Source: Cordilura impudica (Eukaryota > Arthropoda > Insecta > Diptera > Scathophagidae). From it: a stretch of DNA of 64,000 nucleotides. The position numbers were made by a program, and so were the translations under genes. This document shows, one piece after another, positions 34,133 to 47,100 of this stretch. Position 1 is the first letter of the stretch. Every line of letters starts with the position of its first letter. The stretch is taken from contig OY821521.1 in NCBI GenBank assembly GCA_963682025.1, positions 95,216,051-95,280,050 of the forward strand. Reading direction: 5' to 3'. The notes beneath the pieces are model-generated. The model was not told the DNA's origin. It was given only the letters and a program-made list of their open reading frames with translations, and searched no databases.

Positions 34133-35736
34133 CGCTCCGGTTCAGCAGCCTGTATCTTTTGCAATTTTAAACCGATTGCAGGATTTTAAAATGGAAAGAG
34201 AAGATAGACATCTTGTGATATAAAAAAATTCATGACAATAGCGGTTTCCGAACTAAAGAACCTTTTTTGAGCAATTTATAAAAAAAAAGTCCAAAAATGT
34301 GATATTTTTTTGGTTCACTTGAATAAAGGCACTTTAACTAATTTTAATGAAAAACAGTTTTTCGTGTTTTTTTTAAATTTATTTTACTTTATTTAAGAAC
34401 TATTAGTAATGGGTACAACCTCGTTTGTGTTTAATAACTTCAAATATACGGGGTTTCATTGACAGATAAGGAGAATTTATGTAATCCAACGAAATTTGAT
34501 TCCAAGCATCCTTAATGGCCAGAACTAGTGACTGCTTGTCATCAAATTCTCTACCTCCTTCATAGACCTTACGAGATAACCAACCCCAGACATTTCCGAT
34601 AATGTTTAGATCTGGCGAATAGGGTGGCCAATCAAGAATATTAACATTTTGGCTTGCAATGAACTCCTTTACTACTCTGGCGTTGTGTATAGGGGCATTA
34701 TCCTGTTGCAATATCCAAGATATGGGACCAGATAGTTCACTGAACTTCGGAAAAGCCGATTCCAATAACGTTTTATAGATTGCACCAGTCATTTTTGCAC
34801 TTTGAAATTCAAGATCGATGGTGCCATAGTACGTAATAGCACCCCACACCATAACGTGGCCCTCTAGGCTGTGATGTCGGTTCAAAAATCGCTTTTCTTT
34901 GCGCAGATCATGGAAATAATAGTTGTAGCCATCAGGCCAAACTAAAATTCTTCTCATCCGTAAATACAACGGTTCTCCAGTCATTTACATGACCTCTTTG
35001 CTGCACATCCCACACCATACCAAAAGCGAATTGAAGCCGCTTTTCCTTACATTAAGTGGCGGCTTTTTTTTCTAATTTCAGGTATTTAAGATACTCACAG
35101 CTCTTAATTACTCTGCGTACTGATGATTTGCTCGCTTGCACTCCAGCTTGAGCTCTTATTTTTGACAAGGATAAGGCAGAATTAGAAGCAATCCTAATGA
35201 TTTTTCTTTTCTCATACGTAGATAAAGACAATGAAACCCTTCCTTTAAAATTTTTTTCATACCCCTCGGGGTCCTTGATGTAATTATCGAAAACTGTTGG
35301 GCTTCTTCCAATTTTTTTTAGCTATTGCGCGGTTAGAATATCCTTCAGAACGGTAAACATCGATTTTAGTTTTTCCGATAGATTTAAAATTTTTTGTTTA
35401 ACCATTTTGACTCGTAAAATGATTAAGATGTAATAAATTGTAACAAACAAACGCTCCCTATAAAAAATCATCGCTTACTTTAAAATAATAAAAAAAATAA
35501 TAAAGTGCCTTTATTCAAGTGAACCAAAAAAAAATAGCACATTTTTGGACTTTTTTTTATAGATTGCTCAAAAAAGTTCTTTAGTTCAGAAACCACTATT
35601 GTCATGAATTTTTTTATATCTCAAGATGTCTAGCTTCCATTTCCATTTTAAAATTCTGTAATCGGTTAAAAATTGCAAAAGATACACGCTGCTGAATATG
35701 GAATTTTTAGTGCCTTTAAATAAGTGAACCGGAGTG
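34133..35736 (-). mobile_element. Tc1-like element with long inverted repeats (IR/DR type)
   Basis: 1604-bp element flanked by TA (34131-34132 and 35737-35738). It ends (C)GCTCCGG on the left and, inverted, CACTCCGGTTCACTTATTTA on the right. Terminal inverted repeats are ~200-230 bp. The right arm carries two direct repeats of GGTTCACTT(A/G)(T/A)(T/A)(T/A)AAAGGCACT: one at the tip, one at the inner edge (about 35505-35530). The left arm has lost the ~35 bp that hold most of its outer repeat. This is the IR/DR layout known from Minos, Bari and Tiang-type elements. Confidence 0.85.
34403..35405 (-). pseudogene. Tc1-like transposase, broken
   Basis: The transposase of the element at 34133-35736. 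The start region (ATG at 35405) reads 'MVKQKILNLSEKLKSMFTVL'. A frameshift leads to 'NRAIAKKIGRSPTVFDNYIK' (second helix-turn-helix), then 'YEKRKIIRIASNSALSLSKI'. A 193-codon open stretch at 34984-34403 holds the catalytic core: 'HVMVWGAITYYGTIDL', 'WILQQDNAPIHNARVVKEFI' (second catalytic Asp) and 'LDWPPYSPDLNIIGNVWGWL'. The usual P-I-E is I-I-G, so the third acidic residue of the DD34E triad is lost. The first catalytic Asp lies near the break before 34984. Inactive from frameshifts and from the E-to-G change. Confidence 0.85.
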
Positions 35737-35778
35737 TATATTGAAAATCTTCTCATATTCATCGTGAACTCAACTGTT

Positions 35779-36091
35779 TTTCCTTTTAGTCATTCAAATT
35801 AACATTCATACAAAAACCTACACAAACCAATTCAATATCGGCTTTGTAAATATTACGTCCATGGATTTCGATCAGTTTAATACTACTAACTCATTTCTCT
35901 CGTTGGCCAGCACTGATCTGGATTTGAACGAATGAATGTTTCGAGGGCTGCTCAACTGCTGAATCACAGCAACACAAATTGGATGATGACTTGTTCAACG
36001 ACTCGTTGTTGCCTAATTTATTTTGTAAAGCAGTTCAACAAAATCTTAATATTCTAAATTCAAAGTACTTGGATGAATTTAAAATTAAATA
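35779..36091 (+). pseudogene. Exon-like reading frame with a 4-bp frameshift, unrecognised
   Basis: A good 3' splice site (TGTTTTTCCTTTTAG, AG at about 35777-35778) opens a frame that runs through 'HTKTYTNQFNIGFVNITSMD' and 'FDQFNTTNSFLSLASTDLDL' to a stop at about 35935. At that point AATG is present twice (about 35929-35937). With one AATG the frame would continue into the open frame that reads 'ECFEGCSTAESQQHKLDDDL' and 'FNDSLLPNLFCKAVQQNLNI', ending TAA overlapping AAATAAA at about 36091. Composition and acidic/Asn-rich content look like coding sequence rather than a transposon. No family is recognised. It could be the last exon of a plus-strand gene with a recent frameshift or assembly error, or a pseudogene remnant. 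Upstream exons were not found; the Tc1 element lies directly upstream. Confidence 0.35.
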
Positions 36092-36846
36092 AATGAAGAA
36101 ATTACAACAACAACAAAATTGATGTTTTAAATATGTATATTTTCATCTTTAACTACATGCTTTCAAATTCAGTGGTCTATAAAATTAAGTAAAACAAGAA
36201 ATTTTTTTACAAAAAATTTAATATTTATTATATATTTAGTTTTATTTAATCTTAAATTACTTTCAACCTGGAAGTATACTGAATAATCAAACATTTTAAT
36301 TTGTTATAGCTGTAAATTTGTAAAAGTTAACACCTGAAAAGATAAAACAAAAACAAAAAATATTTATTTATATATGCATATATACAATTGAAGCAAATAA
36401 AAATGTTTCATTATCTTTAAAATTATCCAAAAATCAGCAATAATGTTGCCGGAAAATGTAGATAAAGTTCTTAGTGATATGTTTATGATAATTCTCTGTC
36501 AATAAACAATGTTTCCTTATCAAATCTTGCTGGTAAAATGTTTAGAAATATTCATGATGTTTCTTAATAACATTCGCTAGAATTTAGTGTAATTGTTCAT
36601 CTTTGTGTAACTTTTAATTTGATGATAAACATTTTAATTTCAAAAAGTAAAAAAAAATCAGAATAACACCAATTAAAAGCGAAAACTATTGCGGGTAACA
36701 ATCAGAAATTCGAAGGAACCTATTCTATATTGAATACCATGAAATTTACTCGCACAGTTCAGATTAGTAGATAAATCGAATCGAACTTTCACAAAAATGT
36801 CTTAGAATATTGTTAACATGAATATGCCTTTTATCAGATCGCTTAA
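36092..36846. other. AT-rich sequence, no gene seen
   Basis: Nothing recognised beyond AT-rich low-complexity DNA. Confidence 0.6.
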
Positions 36847-38321
36847 TTATACCCTATACCACTATGTGGTTTGGGTATAATGACTTTGTGCTGCTGTTTG
36901 TAACAACCAAAAATATTTGACCTAGACCCATCTTTAATTATACCGATCGAATCAGAATCACTTTCTGAGTTGATTTAACAATGTCCGTCCGTCCGTCCGT
37001 CCGTCCGTCTGTGTGTCCATGTAAAGCTTGTAATCAAACTGCAGGTCGCAAATATGAATGTATTTTGATGAAATTTGGTACATAAGCTTCTATCGGCCAT
37101 GGGATGAACGCTATTGAAATTGGTGAGAATCGGTCCATGTTCAGACCTAGCCCCCATACAAATTACCCATATGAAATCGACATAAATTGCCATAAGATCC
37201 AAATTGTCATATAGATCTTACTCAAATTGGGTTTGTATGCGTTCATTACATCCATTAATGAGTAGTCCAAAAATGATCCCTTTGACCCCATATAGAGCTG
37301 CTTCCCGATCTTCACTTAAATCTATTAAAAAACAAAAATATTGCACTGATTCTTCTCAAATTTTGTTTGTATATATTTTTGCAAAATACAAGAGACTTTA
37401 CCACACATGATCAGGATCGGTCCATTTTTGGACCAAGTCCCTATATAGATATAGCATCCGATATGAACTTTTTCATATCTGCAGCCAAAAAAGTAAATAA
37501 AAATCCCACTCAAATTTGGTTTTTGCTTATTTTCTATGTCCAGTTAGTTGGGCCTAAGAGATTGTGCTGCTGTTTGTAACTACCAAAAGTATTTGACCTA
37601 GACCCATCTTTAGTTATACCGATCGAATCAGAATCACTATCTGATTCGATTTAACGATGTCCGTCCGTCCGTCCGTCCGTCTGTGTGTCCATGTAAAGTT
37701 TGTAATCAAACTGCAGGTCGCAAATATGAATAAATTTTGATAACATTTGGTATATAAGCTTTTATCGGCCATGGGATGAACGCTATTGAAATTGGTGAGA
37801 ATCGGTCCATGTTGAGAACTAGCCCCATACAAATGACCCCTATGAAATCGACACAAATTTCCATAAGATCCAAATTGTCATATAGATCTTACTCAAATTG
37901 GGTTTGTATGCGTTTATTAGATCCATTAATGAGTAGTCCAAAACTGAGCCCTATGTGACAACTCTTAGTCATAGGCCCCATATAGAGCTGCTTCCCGATC
38001 TTCACTTAAATCTATTAAAAAACAAAAATATTGCGCTGATTCTTCTCAAATTTGGTTTGTATATATTTTTGCAAAATACAAGATACTTTACCAAACACAG
38101 TAAGAAGCGTCCATTTTTGCGCCTAGTCCCCATATAGATATAGCATCCGATATGAACTTTTTCATATCTGCAGCCAAAGAAATTAATAAAAATCACACTC
38201 AAATTTGGTTTATGCTTATTTTCTATGTCCAGTTAGTCGGGCCTACGAGATAGGGTCTCTAAACGCATGGTATAGGGTATCATATAGTCGGTCTAGACCG
38301 ACTATAATTTTCTTACTTGTT
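36847..38321 (+). repeat. HINE/DINE-like repeat R1, head-to-tail dimer (copies E1-E2)
   Basis: E1 starts ATTATACCCTATACCACTAT and runs to about 37562 (GGGCCTAAGAGA). It lacks its terminal palindrome and passes directly into E2 at TTGTGCTGCTGTTTGTAACT, position ~50 of a normal copy. E2 ends with the intact palindrome TAGTCGGTCTAGACCGACTA at about 38286-38305 and TTTTCTTACTTGTTT. (GTCC)n tracts at about 36981-37005 and 37660-37680. Confidence 0.8.
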
Positions 38322-38980
38322 TTATTTAAGATGGTCTGAAATTCATTCAACGCAAGCTTATCTGGCTCAACAATGTTTGAATATGCTTTTGTTGCCAAAC
38401 ATATGTATAATACAATTGCTTGAGCAAACGTGCAATTTATTTTGTCAACTGTCATTTCACAAAAACAAAAAGTATAAAAATGAAAAGAGAATTTGTTTCG
38501 CTGAGCGATATAAATTTTAAGTAATTATTGTCATTCACTGGACTCTGAAATAAGTCAGATAGTGTTATAACAGTGTTTGTATATGTGTTTTGCTTATAAA
38601 CATATGTCGAAAGTAGTTGGCATCATAAGAGATGCAATATTCCAAAAAACAATAAAACGCAAACCAAGAATTAAATTTTAAACATTAATACAAATTTTAA
38701 TAAAATATTTTGAATTACGAACTTTTTACCATTAACAATTTGGGAATTGGACTTGTTTACAGAAATCTGACGGAACGTTTTTACTTCAGTGTAAAAATTA
38801 ATCGTGCATTTACAATTACGGGAATCTCTCGAATTGTGCCACGAAGTACAGATCTGTTGCATCGAATTTATTTTAGTAGAAGACAAACTTGTCTGTATAA
38901 AGTTGATTTGACTTAATAACCTAAATCGGTTCTGACTAAAGGAAAATTATCCTAAAGCTTAAGAGTAAATATTTTCATGA
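38322..38980. other. No gene recognised
   Basis: Overlapping short frames on both strands at 38671-38916 have no known motif. Possibly the worn 5' part of the following Tc1 relic. Confidence 0.4.
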
Positions 38981-39486
38981 AATGCGAGTAGCTGGGATCA
39001 TAGGCAGATGAAACTCCTCCGTGCAGTACGTCGCTCAAACTACAAATCCAAGTTCTAAACGCCCCTACAAACTAACTGAGCGCGAAAAGCGAACTTTTTG
39101 GCGCCAGTAAACCAGAATCCCAGAATTACTGTGTTCCAAACTAGTCCAAAATTCAAAATATTAAAAAAATTGACTGGTCGTGTAGCACGTAGAAAGCCAT
39201 TCATTTCCGATCGAAATAAAAAGAAGCATGTGAGAATTTAAACAAGGCTACAGAATTTTCGAAACGTACTTCATTTTCAGATGAAAGCAAATTTTGGATT
39301 TTCAGCAGTAACGGAAAAAAGTTAGTTTGGCGAAAAGGTGGAACTGCATTATATAAAGACAATGTTTACATGGACACACATACCGATGTAAGGACGGACG
39401 GACGGACGGACGGATATACAAATCTTTTGCCAACGGTTCCACACTATGGAAGTGACACTATGGTTTGGAGTTGCATGGCAAGCAAG

Positions 39487-40325
39487 GTAAACTCAATTTA
39501 AAAGAAGGTTTTTTCAATTTAAACTTTTCTGGTTTATCGATTTGGACAAATATTTTGGAAAAAACTCAGCTTGTTCGTACTAAAAAATTCTCATAATGTT
39601 TGCGTTCAATAACTGATTAAACATGAGTTGAATTATTCGAAAGTAGCTGCTGTCTTACATTTTTTTCATTTTACTCTTACATTACAAAAATTTATATTTT
39701 CTATGATTAGAAATTATATACATGACCTATAACAAAAAAAGCATACTTGACCTCAAAAAAAATAAAAATCAACAGAAAATTTTTATTTCAACTCGAAAAA
39801 ATAAATATAAAAAAAATCATGTGAGTCCGATCACAGGGGAGATATGTAAACATCTACCAATTAAAGATTTTTTTATGTCAATTTTTTAAAATCAAACAGA
39901 AAACGTCATCTATGTATCACTTATAGCAAACAACTGCAGGGTCTCTGGTTATACTTGTGGGGTTGTTGAATTATGTATATGTTATACGTTTATATTGTGA
40001 AATTTTTAAAGTTTTACAGCAAAGGGTTGTTGAATTAGCTGAAACAATTTTGTATCATAATTTTTTTCAATTTTATCTTACGGCTCACATGTTACGCTGT
40101 TTTTGTGATTGTATTGTGAAATAGAAATTTACCCCCCTACGCGCATGGATGTTTACACATCAAAAATGCTATTTTTGCTTTAAAAAATAAAAATCAAAAA
40201 ATAACTGTTATTTCTGCCCGAAAAAATAAAAACTATTTTTTCTGCTCGAACAATTAACAATTAAAAATTAACTTTTATTTCTACCTAAAAACAAAAAAAA
40301 AATATTTTTGCTCTAAAAAATATAT
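39487..40325. repeat. Repeat R4, copy 1, with nested R5
   Basis: Starts with CAATTTAAACTTTTCTGGTT-type sequence, then CATGAGTTGAATTATTCGAA. It continues into an A/T-rich array of ~45-50-bp units with the pattern AAAAATAAAAATCAACA..AATTTTTATTTCTGCTCGAA. R5 copy 2 (39817-40165) is nested in the array. The same sequence recurs at 47130-48880. Confidence 0.65.
39817..40165. repeat. Dispersed repeat R5, copy 2
   Basis: Shares the two ends of the copy at 19547-19785 (GTGAGTCCGATCACAGGGGA and TTTACCCCCCTACGCGCATG + GATGTTTACACAT). The interior is ~100 bp longer. Confidence 0.6.
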
Positions 40326-41113
40326 AACACTATAGTTTGGAGTTGAATGGCAGGCAACGGAATTGGTAAACTCTTATTAATTGAGTCTACAATAGATCAA
40401 ATTGGATACATAAACGTTTCACAACAAAATTAAAAACAACTCGTACAACAACTGGGTCTTGGAGACGAGATTTGATTCCAAAAGAAAAATTTTACAAAAA
40501 TTTACGGTGAATAATGCCAAGCTGTGGTTGCTCTACAATACTTAAAATCAATTGAAATCACCAACCCAATCACCCGATCTTAATTCTGCAAAGCAATTAT
40601 AGGATTGACTGGAGTGCAGAATTTGTCACGATAAAATAACTTCAAAATGAAATGCTAAAAAGCGTAGTTTTGAATGAGTGGGGTAAAATAAGTAAGAGCA
40701 CAATAAAGTTGGTTAAGGCGATGAAAAATCGGCTCGCAGAGGTCCATAAGCGAAAAGGATATCCTACAAGTTACTAACTTAAGCAATATTTAATGTAAAT
40801 TTATTTTTTTTTTTTATATTTTGTTATTACGTTTTTACTTTTTATGTGTTTTACCAGCATGAAATTTGTTAAAGGCAATAAGCCATAAATACATTTAAAA
40901 AAAACTTAGTTTTAATTTTAGGTATACGGATACTTTTTCTAATAATATATGTCACAAAGTTCATGTCACAAAGTTTTACTTTTTTTAAGATTTAAAAAAA
41001 ATTCAAACTTCTGATTAAAAAAATTTGGCAATGACTTAGAAAGGGAATATATACGAAATACTTTCTGAAAATGTAGTCTCATAAAAATAGAACCTTAATA
41101 TTTATAGTTTAGT

Positions 41114-44100
41114 TTAAAGTCTAAACTTACCATTTGGATTAATACGAGTTTGAAAAACATTTGTTGACTTAAATTTGCCCACACTTTTATTATTATCGTA
41201 AAGATCCTGTTAATAAAGAGAGAACAAAAGAAAAATCATCCAGAATAACTTTTCAAATTGATATGCCGACTTACAGTAACAGAGTATCCAAGTTTATTTG
41301 TTAAATTTAAATCACTTAGTTTAAATTTAATTGAATAGGGAGCACCATCTGCACGTCGGCTTACAAAAGCCACAGCATATGAATATTGATCGTTGGAGGC
41401 CACAGGTGTTATGGGACGAGACCAAACCTGGAAAAATATTTGTTAACACATAAATATATAAATATATATATCATCTAGGAAACTCTAACCTCAATTTTAT
41501 TTTTCAGCATGATACGTCTTCCTTGTATACCCAAAGGATCTTGATCAACAGCTATAACATATCTTTTTTTTTTTTGAAAATTCAATATGAAATAATTATT
41601 AAAATTTTCCTTGAAGTTGCAAGATTTAAAAAAAACTCACTTATTTTGTAGAATTTCTTTAATTTCTGGTCTTACTGCCGCTAAATCGTTTGACATTATC
41701 AAAGGAGCTGCCAATATGGACCATACAGCCATTTGTAATTTACTTTGATCGTAGGATAAACCATAATTACCCAAAATTAACTAAAATTTCAACAACAAAA
41801 ACCATAATTAAGTTAAGTTCAAACCCAACATTTGTAGTACCCACCATATCTGGATCATTCCAATGACCGGGACCAGCATGTGGTTGTATTCTATCTTGAT
41901 TCTTAGAGAAATAATCCATGATTTGTGCCACCGATTCATAAGAATCATCAATATCATTCCAATTACGCCATAAATTACAGTGCTCCTTTAAGGCTTCATA
42001 ATTGGGCTAAAATACAAAGATTACAATTTCATAAAATATTTTTACAAAAAAAAAGTCTTTAAAATCTCACCAATTTTCCTTCATATTCTTGATAAACGGG
42101 CCAACTGCATGAGTATATCATGGGTCTGCCAGTGCGATTTAAAAGTCTACCAAACTCGGGATAACCCTCATCCATTGTATTGATATCGGCATAACAGCCA
42201 TCCAATTTAACATAGTCCACATCCCATTCGGCAAAGGTTTGAGCATCTAAAGCCATATGCTTAATGACTCCCGGATATCCGGCACAGGTATTGGTGCCAT
42301 AGTCTTGATACAAACCAAATTTAACACCATTATTATGAATCTAACGAAAGTAGAGAAGTAAGAGTTATTATAGAGATTACAACTGAATTGCTTTTTAAAT
42401 CTTACATAATTCGCTAAGGAATTTAGACCACTTGGAAATCTTTCGCGATCTTCTACTAGTTTGTCTGTGACATTATCTCTTTCTTTTTCTAACCAACAAT
42501 CATCGATGATGATATATTCATAGCCGGCAGCCAAATAACCTTCATCAACCAAATGATCAGTCATACGTTTAAATAGGTTTTCACTGAAAGAAAAGAATTA
42601 TGAAAAGTGAAAAAAGAAAATGTTATGGAGTAAACATATTTTTTTTTTATATTAACCAACACTCAGGAGATGCATTGTGCAGTAGTGTTTGTGGATATTT
42701 GACTTAAATTTTATTAGATTATAACAGTCAGGAAAGACATCTGCGGGGAGTTTATTCCACATACGGCTATTTCGACTGATAAACGAATTCTCTCTGTAAT
42801 GCGTTGTGCGGTCAACTGGACAATAGACTACAAACGGATGTGATCTACTAGAGAAGCGGGTAGAGCGAACCGAAACTCGGGCACTTGGAGAAAGTTCGCT
42901 TATCTCAGAAGAACATTTCCCATGGTAATATATATAGAACAGTGCTACACAACCCACATTCCGACGATGTTCCATTGAATCAATAGAGTTGGATACCCTA
43001 CTGTCGTTGATGAGCGCCAACGCCCTCCTTTGCACACGGTCCAGTAGCTCCAAAATAGACTTTGAAGCTCCTGCCCATATATGTGAGTTGTATTCCATTT
43101 TCGGTCGGATGTAATTGGTATAGATTTTAAGGAGATCAGAAGGAGTGAAGTAATTTTTACACCGTTTTAGAAAACCAAGACACTTGAATGCTTCTTTCGA
43201 CACTTGAAAAACATGCTCGTTCCAACGAACATCACATTGAATTCTCATGCCTGAACATCAAGAGTATCCGATTCCTCAATACCTATACCACCCATTATGT
43301 CGCTCAAGCACTATTAAAAGCTCCCATGCATCATATAGGATAAGGAAATTATGTAATAAGGAAAAACTCTGCCGCAGAAGGATCGTTCGCCATCTAAACA
43401 ATTTTCTCACATATCGGCTCAACATAGAATTGATGGGGTCATTTATCGTACCACCCTAACTTGGCACCCACATATAGCCAAATGTTTTGTTTACTAGAAT
43501 CCATCAAAAGTCATATTATGTTGCCCAACAGTGAATACAATGTATATAATATTGCTGCAAAACGCTCTGATGTTTAAAAATACATGTTTCAATAAACAAC
43601 AAAACTATCAAATAATAAGCAGTCAAGACACATTTTTGACTTTACGTACATCTATGAGCAAATTTTAAATCCATGGGTATGAAAGTGTGTATTGAAATAT
43701 TTTTTGAGTAAAAAAATTGTTTTTGTTCTTCGTTTAGAAAAACAAGTAAGAAAATTATAGTCGGTCTAGACCGACTATACGATACCCTATACCATGCGTT
43801 TAGAGACATAAGCATAAACCAAATTTGAGTGGGATTTTTATTAATTTTTTCGGCTGCAGATATGAAAAAGTTCATATCGGATGCCATATCTATATGGGGA
43901 CTAGGCCCTAAAATGGACCGATCCTGACCATGTTTGGTAAAATCTCTTGTATTTTGCAAAAATATATGCAAACAAAATTTTAAAAGAATCAGTGCAATAT
44001 TTTTGTTTTTTGATAGATTTAAGTGAAGATCGGGAAGCAGCTCTATATGGGGCCCATGACTAAGAGTTGTCCAATAGGGATCTTTTTTGGACTACTGATT

Positions 44101-47100
44101 AATGGATGTAATATATACATACAAACCCAATTTGGCTAAGATTTGTATGATAATTTGGATCTTATGGCAATATATGTTGATTTCATAGGGGTTATTTGTA
44201 TGGGGGCTAGGTCTGAACATGGACCGATTCTCACCAATTTCAATGTCTTTCATCCCATGACAGATAAAAGATTAAATACCAAATTTCATCAAAATATATT
44301 CATATTTGCGACCTGCAGTTTGATTACAAGCTTTACATGGACACACAGACGGACGGATGGACGGACGGACATCGTTTAATCGAATCAGATAGTGATTCTG
44401 ATTCGATCGGCATAATTAAAGATGGGTGTAGGTCAAATATTTTTGGTTGTTACAAACAGCAGCACAAAGTCATTATACCCAAACCACATAGTGGTATAGG
44501 GTATAAAAATTTGTGAAGTACAATTTATAATTGTTCATTTCATTCATTTTTAAATTCATCTTTATTTACAGTTTTTATTTACATATTTACATTTTCCGAG
44601 ATTTTATCTATAGATATTACGGCGAATGAAATTTATAGTCAAAGTTATTGAATATTTAATGTTTAAATATTTTTAAAGGAAAAATAAGAAAACCTTTATA
44701 TGATAAAAATAGAGTATTTAAAATATGGTTCGATTTGGTGATTTATGTTTCATAGATACCATTACTCCGATTCTCTACATTCCCTTATCAGCTGATAAGG
44801 AGAGTTCTCTATATTTTCAAAGTATGTATTTATTATTGAGCCTTTTTATGAAGTCGTCGACACGGTCATAACCAGTTTCGTTGTGTAGAACTTGCGTAGA
44901 ATATCTTCAGTAGTTATAATCTTAAGACATTTGTTTTGGATTATTTGAAGTTTTTATACCCTATACCACTATGTGGTTTGGGTATAATGACGTTGTGCTG
45001 CTGTTTGTAACTACCAAAAATATTTGACCTAGACCCATCTTTTATTATACCGATCGAATCAGAATCACTAACTGATTCGATTTAACGATGTCCGTCCGTC
45101 CGTCCGTCTGTGTGTCCATGTAAACCTTGTAATCAAACTACAGGTCGCAAATATGAATATATTGTGATGAAATTTGGTATATAAGCTTTTATCGGCCATA
45201 GGATGAATGCTGTTGAAATTGGTGAGAATGGATCCATGTTCAGACCTAGCCCCCATACAAATGATCCCTATGAAATCGACATAAATTGGCATAAGATCCA
45301 AATTGTCATATAGATCTTACTCAAATTTGGTTTGTATGCGTTTATTATATCCATTAATCAGTAGTCCAAAAATAATCCCTATAGGACAATTGTTATTCAT
45401 AGCCCCCATATAGAGCTGCTTCACGATCTTCACTTAAAACTATCAAAAAACAAAAATATTGCACTGATTCTTCTCAAATTTTGTTTGTATATATTTTTGC
45501 AAAATTCAAGAGACTTTACCAAACATAGTCAGGATCGGTCCACTTTTGGGCCTAGTCCCCATATAGATATAGCATCCGATATGAACTTTTTCATATCTGC
45601 AGCCAAAAAAATTAATAAAAAATCCCACTCAAATTTGGTTTATGCTTATTTTCTATGTCCAGTTAGTTGGGCCTATGAGATAGATTCTCTAAACGCATGG
45701 TATAGGGTATCATATAATCGGTCTAGACCGACTATAATTTTCTTACTTGTTTATATTGAGTGATTAGCGTTTGTCTATTATTGGTCACAAAGCTCTAATC
45801 GTGTTAAGCGATTTTCTACAAGTTTCGTTGATATGCTCTGCAAAATTTAGTTTCTTATCCAGAAATACACTAAGATATTTATCGTTATTTTGGATGCAAA
45901 TGCTCTCATTTTCAAAATTGAGTTGACGGTTTGGTAATCGCTTGGGAGAGTTGTTGTAGGGAAATATAATGGCTTGAGTTTTATTAGGGTTAATTTTAAT
46001 TTTCCATTTATAAAAATATTTTATGCTAGCAACAAACCCTTTTTCAATTTTTTTCAAAAGTGCCTTAATGAGTTTGCTTGAAGTAATGAGAGCAGTATCA
46101 TCTGCATAGTAGGGTGAAAGCGGTTTCTATAAAAAAAATTTTTGATCGAATTTTGAGGTGTGCGGACCGGATTATAATGACACTGGATCTAAAACTTTAG
46201 TGCGCAAAATTTGAGCCAAAGCGGAAAATGCTTTCTGGACGTGCATTGAATTCAAAGTTCAAATATGCATTTATATGTAAAAATTATCAAAAAAAAATAA
46301 TTTTTCACAAAAACTTTGATATTAATAATTGTGTTTCAATTAAATTAGTTAATAAAACAAAATCTAGAGTAAATTATCTTTCTAATAAAATAACAAAATA
46401 TATTATCGGTTGAAAAACAGCCAAGTTATATCAAGTGCCCCAGGCAATAAATGCTCCGCAGACCACTTGATTAAGAAAATCGAGCTCACATTTTTAAAGA
46501 CATTGAAATAATTTACAATAACAACATTTTTGCATTCACCTGATCCCAAAATGATCTTATGTAAAGTATTTTGTATCTCGTCTATTGTTATGACGTTCTA
46601 ATTTAATGCCAAAACGGTACGTATTTTTATCACTATTTCAAAATCTCCAATTTTACTTTTTCAAAAATTGTATTCAAGAAATTTTCCGAAATCAACGATT
46701 GGACTTTAACCTCGTATTAAAAAAATTATTTGTGGAAGGATTTCGATAAAACTTGTTGATAATATTTTAATAATTCTAAAAAATAATATTCTGGACTTAG
46801 TGGGGGTACTCTTGAGTCAAATTAACTCTATATGAAAATCTATAAATATTTTCTTCATCTGGATTTTTTTTAATAAAACAACGCTTTGTCAATTGAATGT
46901 TTATAATTGGAAGTAAGGTTATTTGCATACTCAATATCAGTTATAATTTTGTAGTTTTTTTATATAAACATATAAAAACATATATAAGAAATAAAAACTT
47001 AAAATAAGCTTTTAAACAATTAACCTTTAACCGCGAGAAATAGAAATTAGATCGTGTTCAAAATTATAAAATAATATATTGTCATCCACTTTAAAGTCGC

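Larger units (their letters stand above)
38985..40780 (+). pseudogene. Tc1-like transposase, split by repeats R4 and R5
   Basis: The left part (38985-39486) reads 'VAGIIGR', 'SSKRPYKLTEREKRTFWRQ', 'GRVARRKPFISDRNKKK', 'FSDESKFWIFSSNGKKLVWR' (first catalytic Asp) and 'NLLPTVPHYGSDTMVWSCMA'. The right part (40326-40780) repeats 'TIVWS' and continues 'QSPDLNSAKQL' (normally SPDLNPIE, so the Glu region is lost) and 'MKNRLAEVHKRKGYPTSY', the usual C-terminus. Inserted between are repeats R4 and R5. Many stops. Confidence 0.75.

Noticed and set aside
4460..45110. Short regularly repeated GTCC/GGAC tracts that could be mistaken for an array
   Set aside because: They are microsatellites inside the R1, R3 and R6 repeats; there are no spacer-repeat structures and the genome is eukaryotic, so no CRISPR array.
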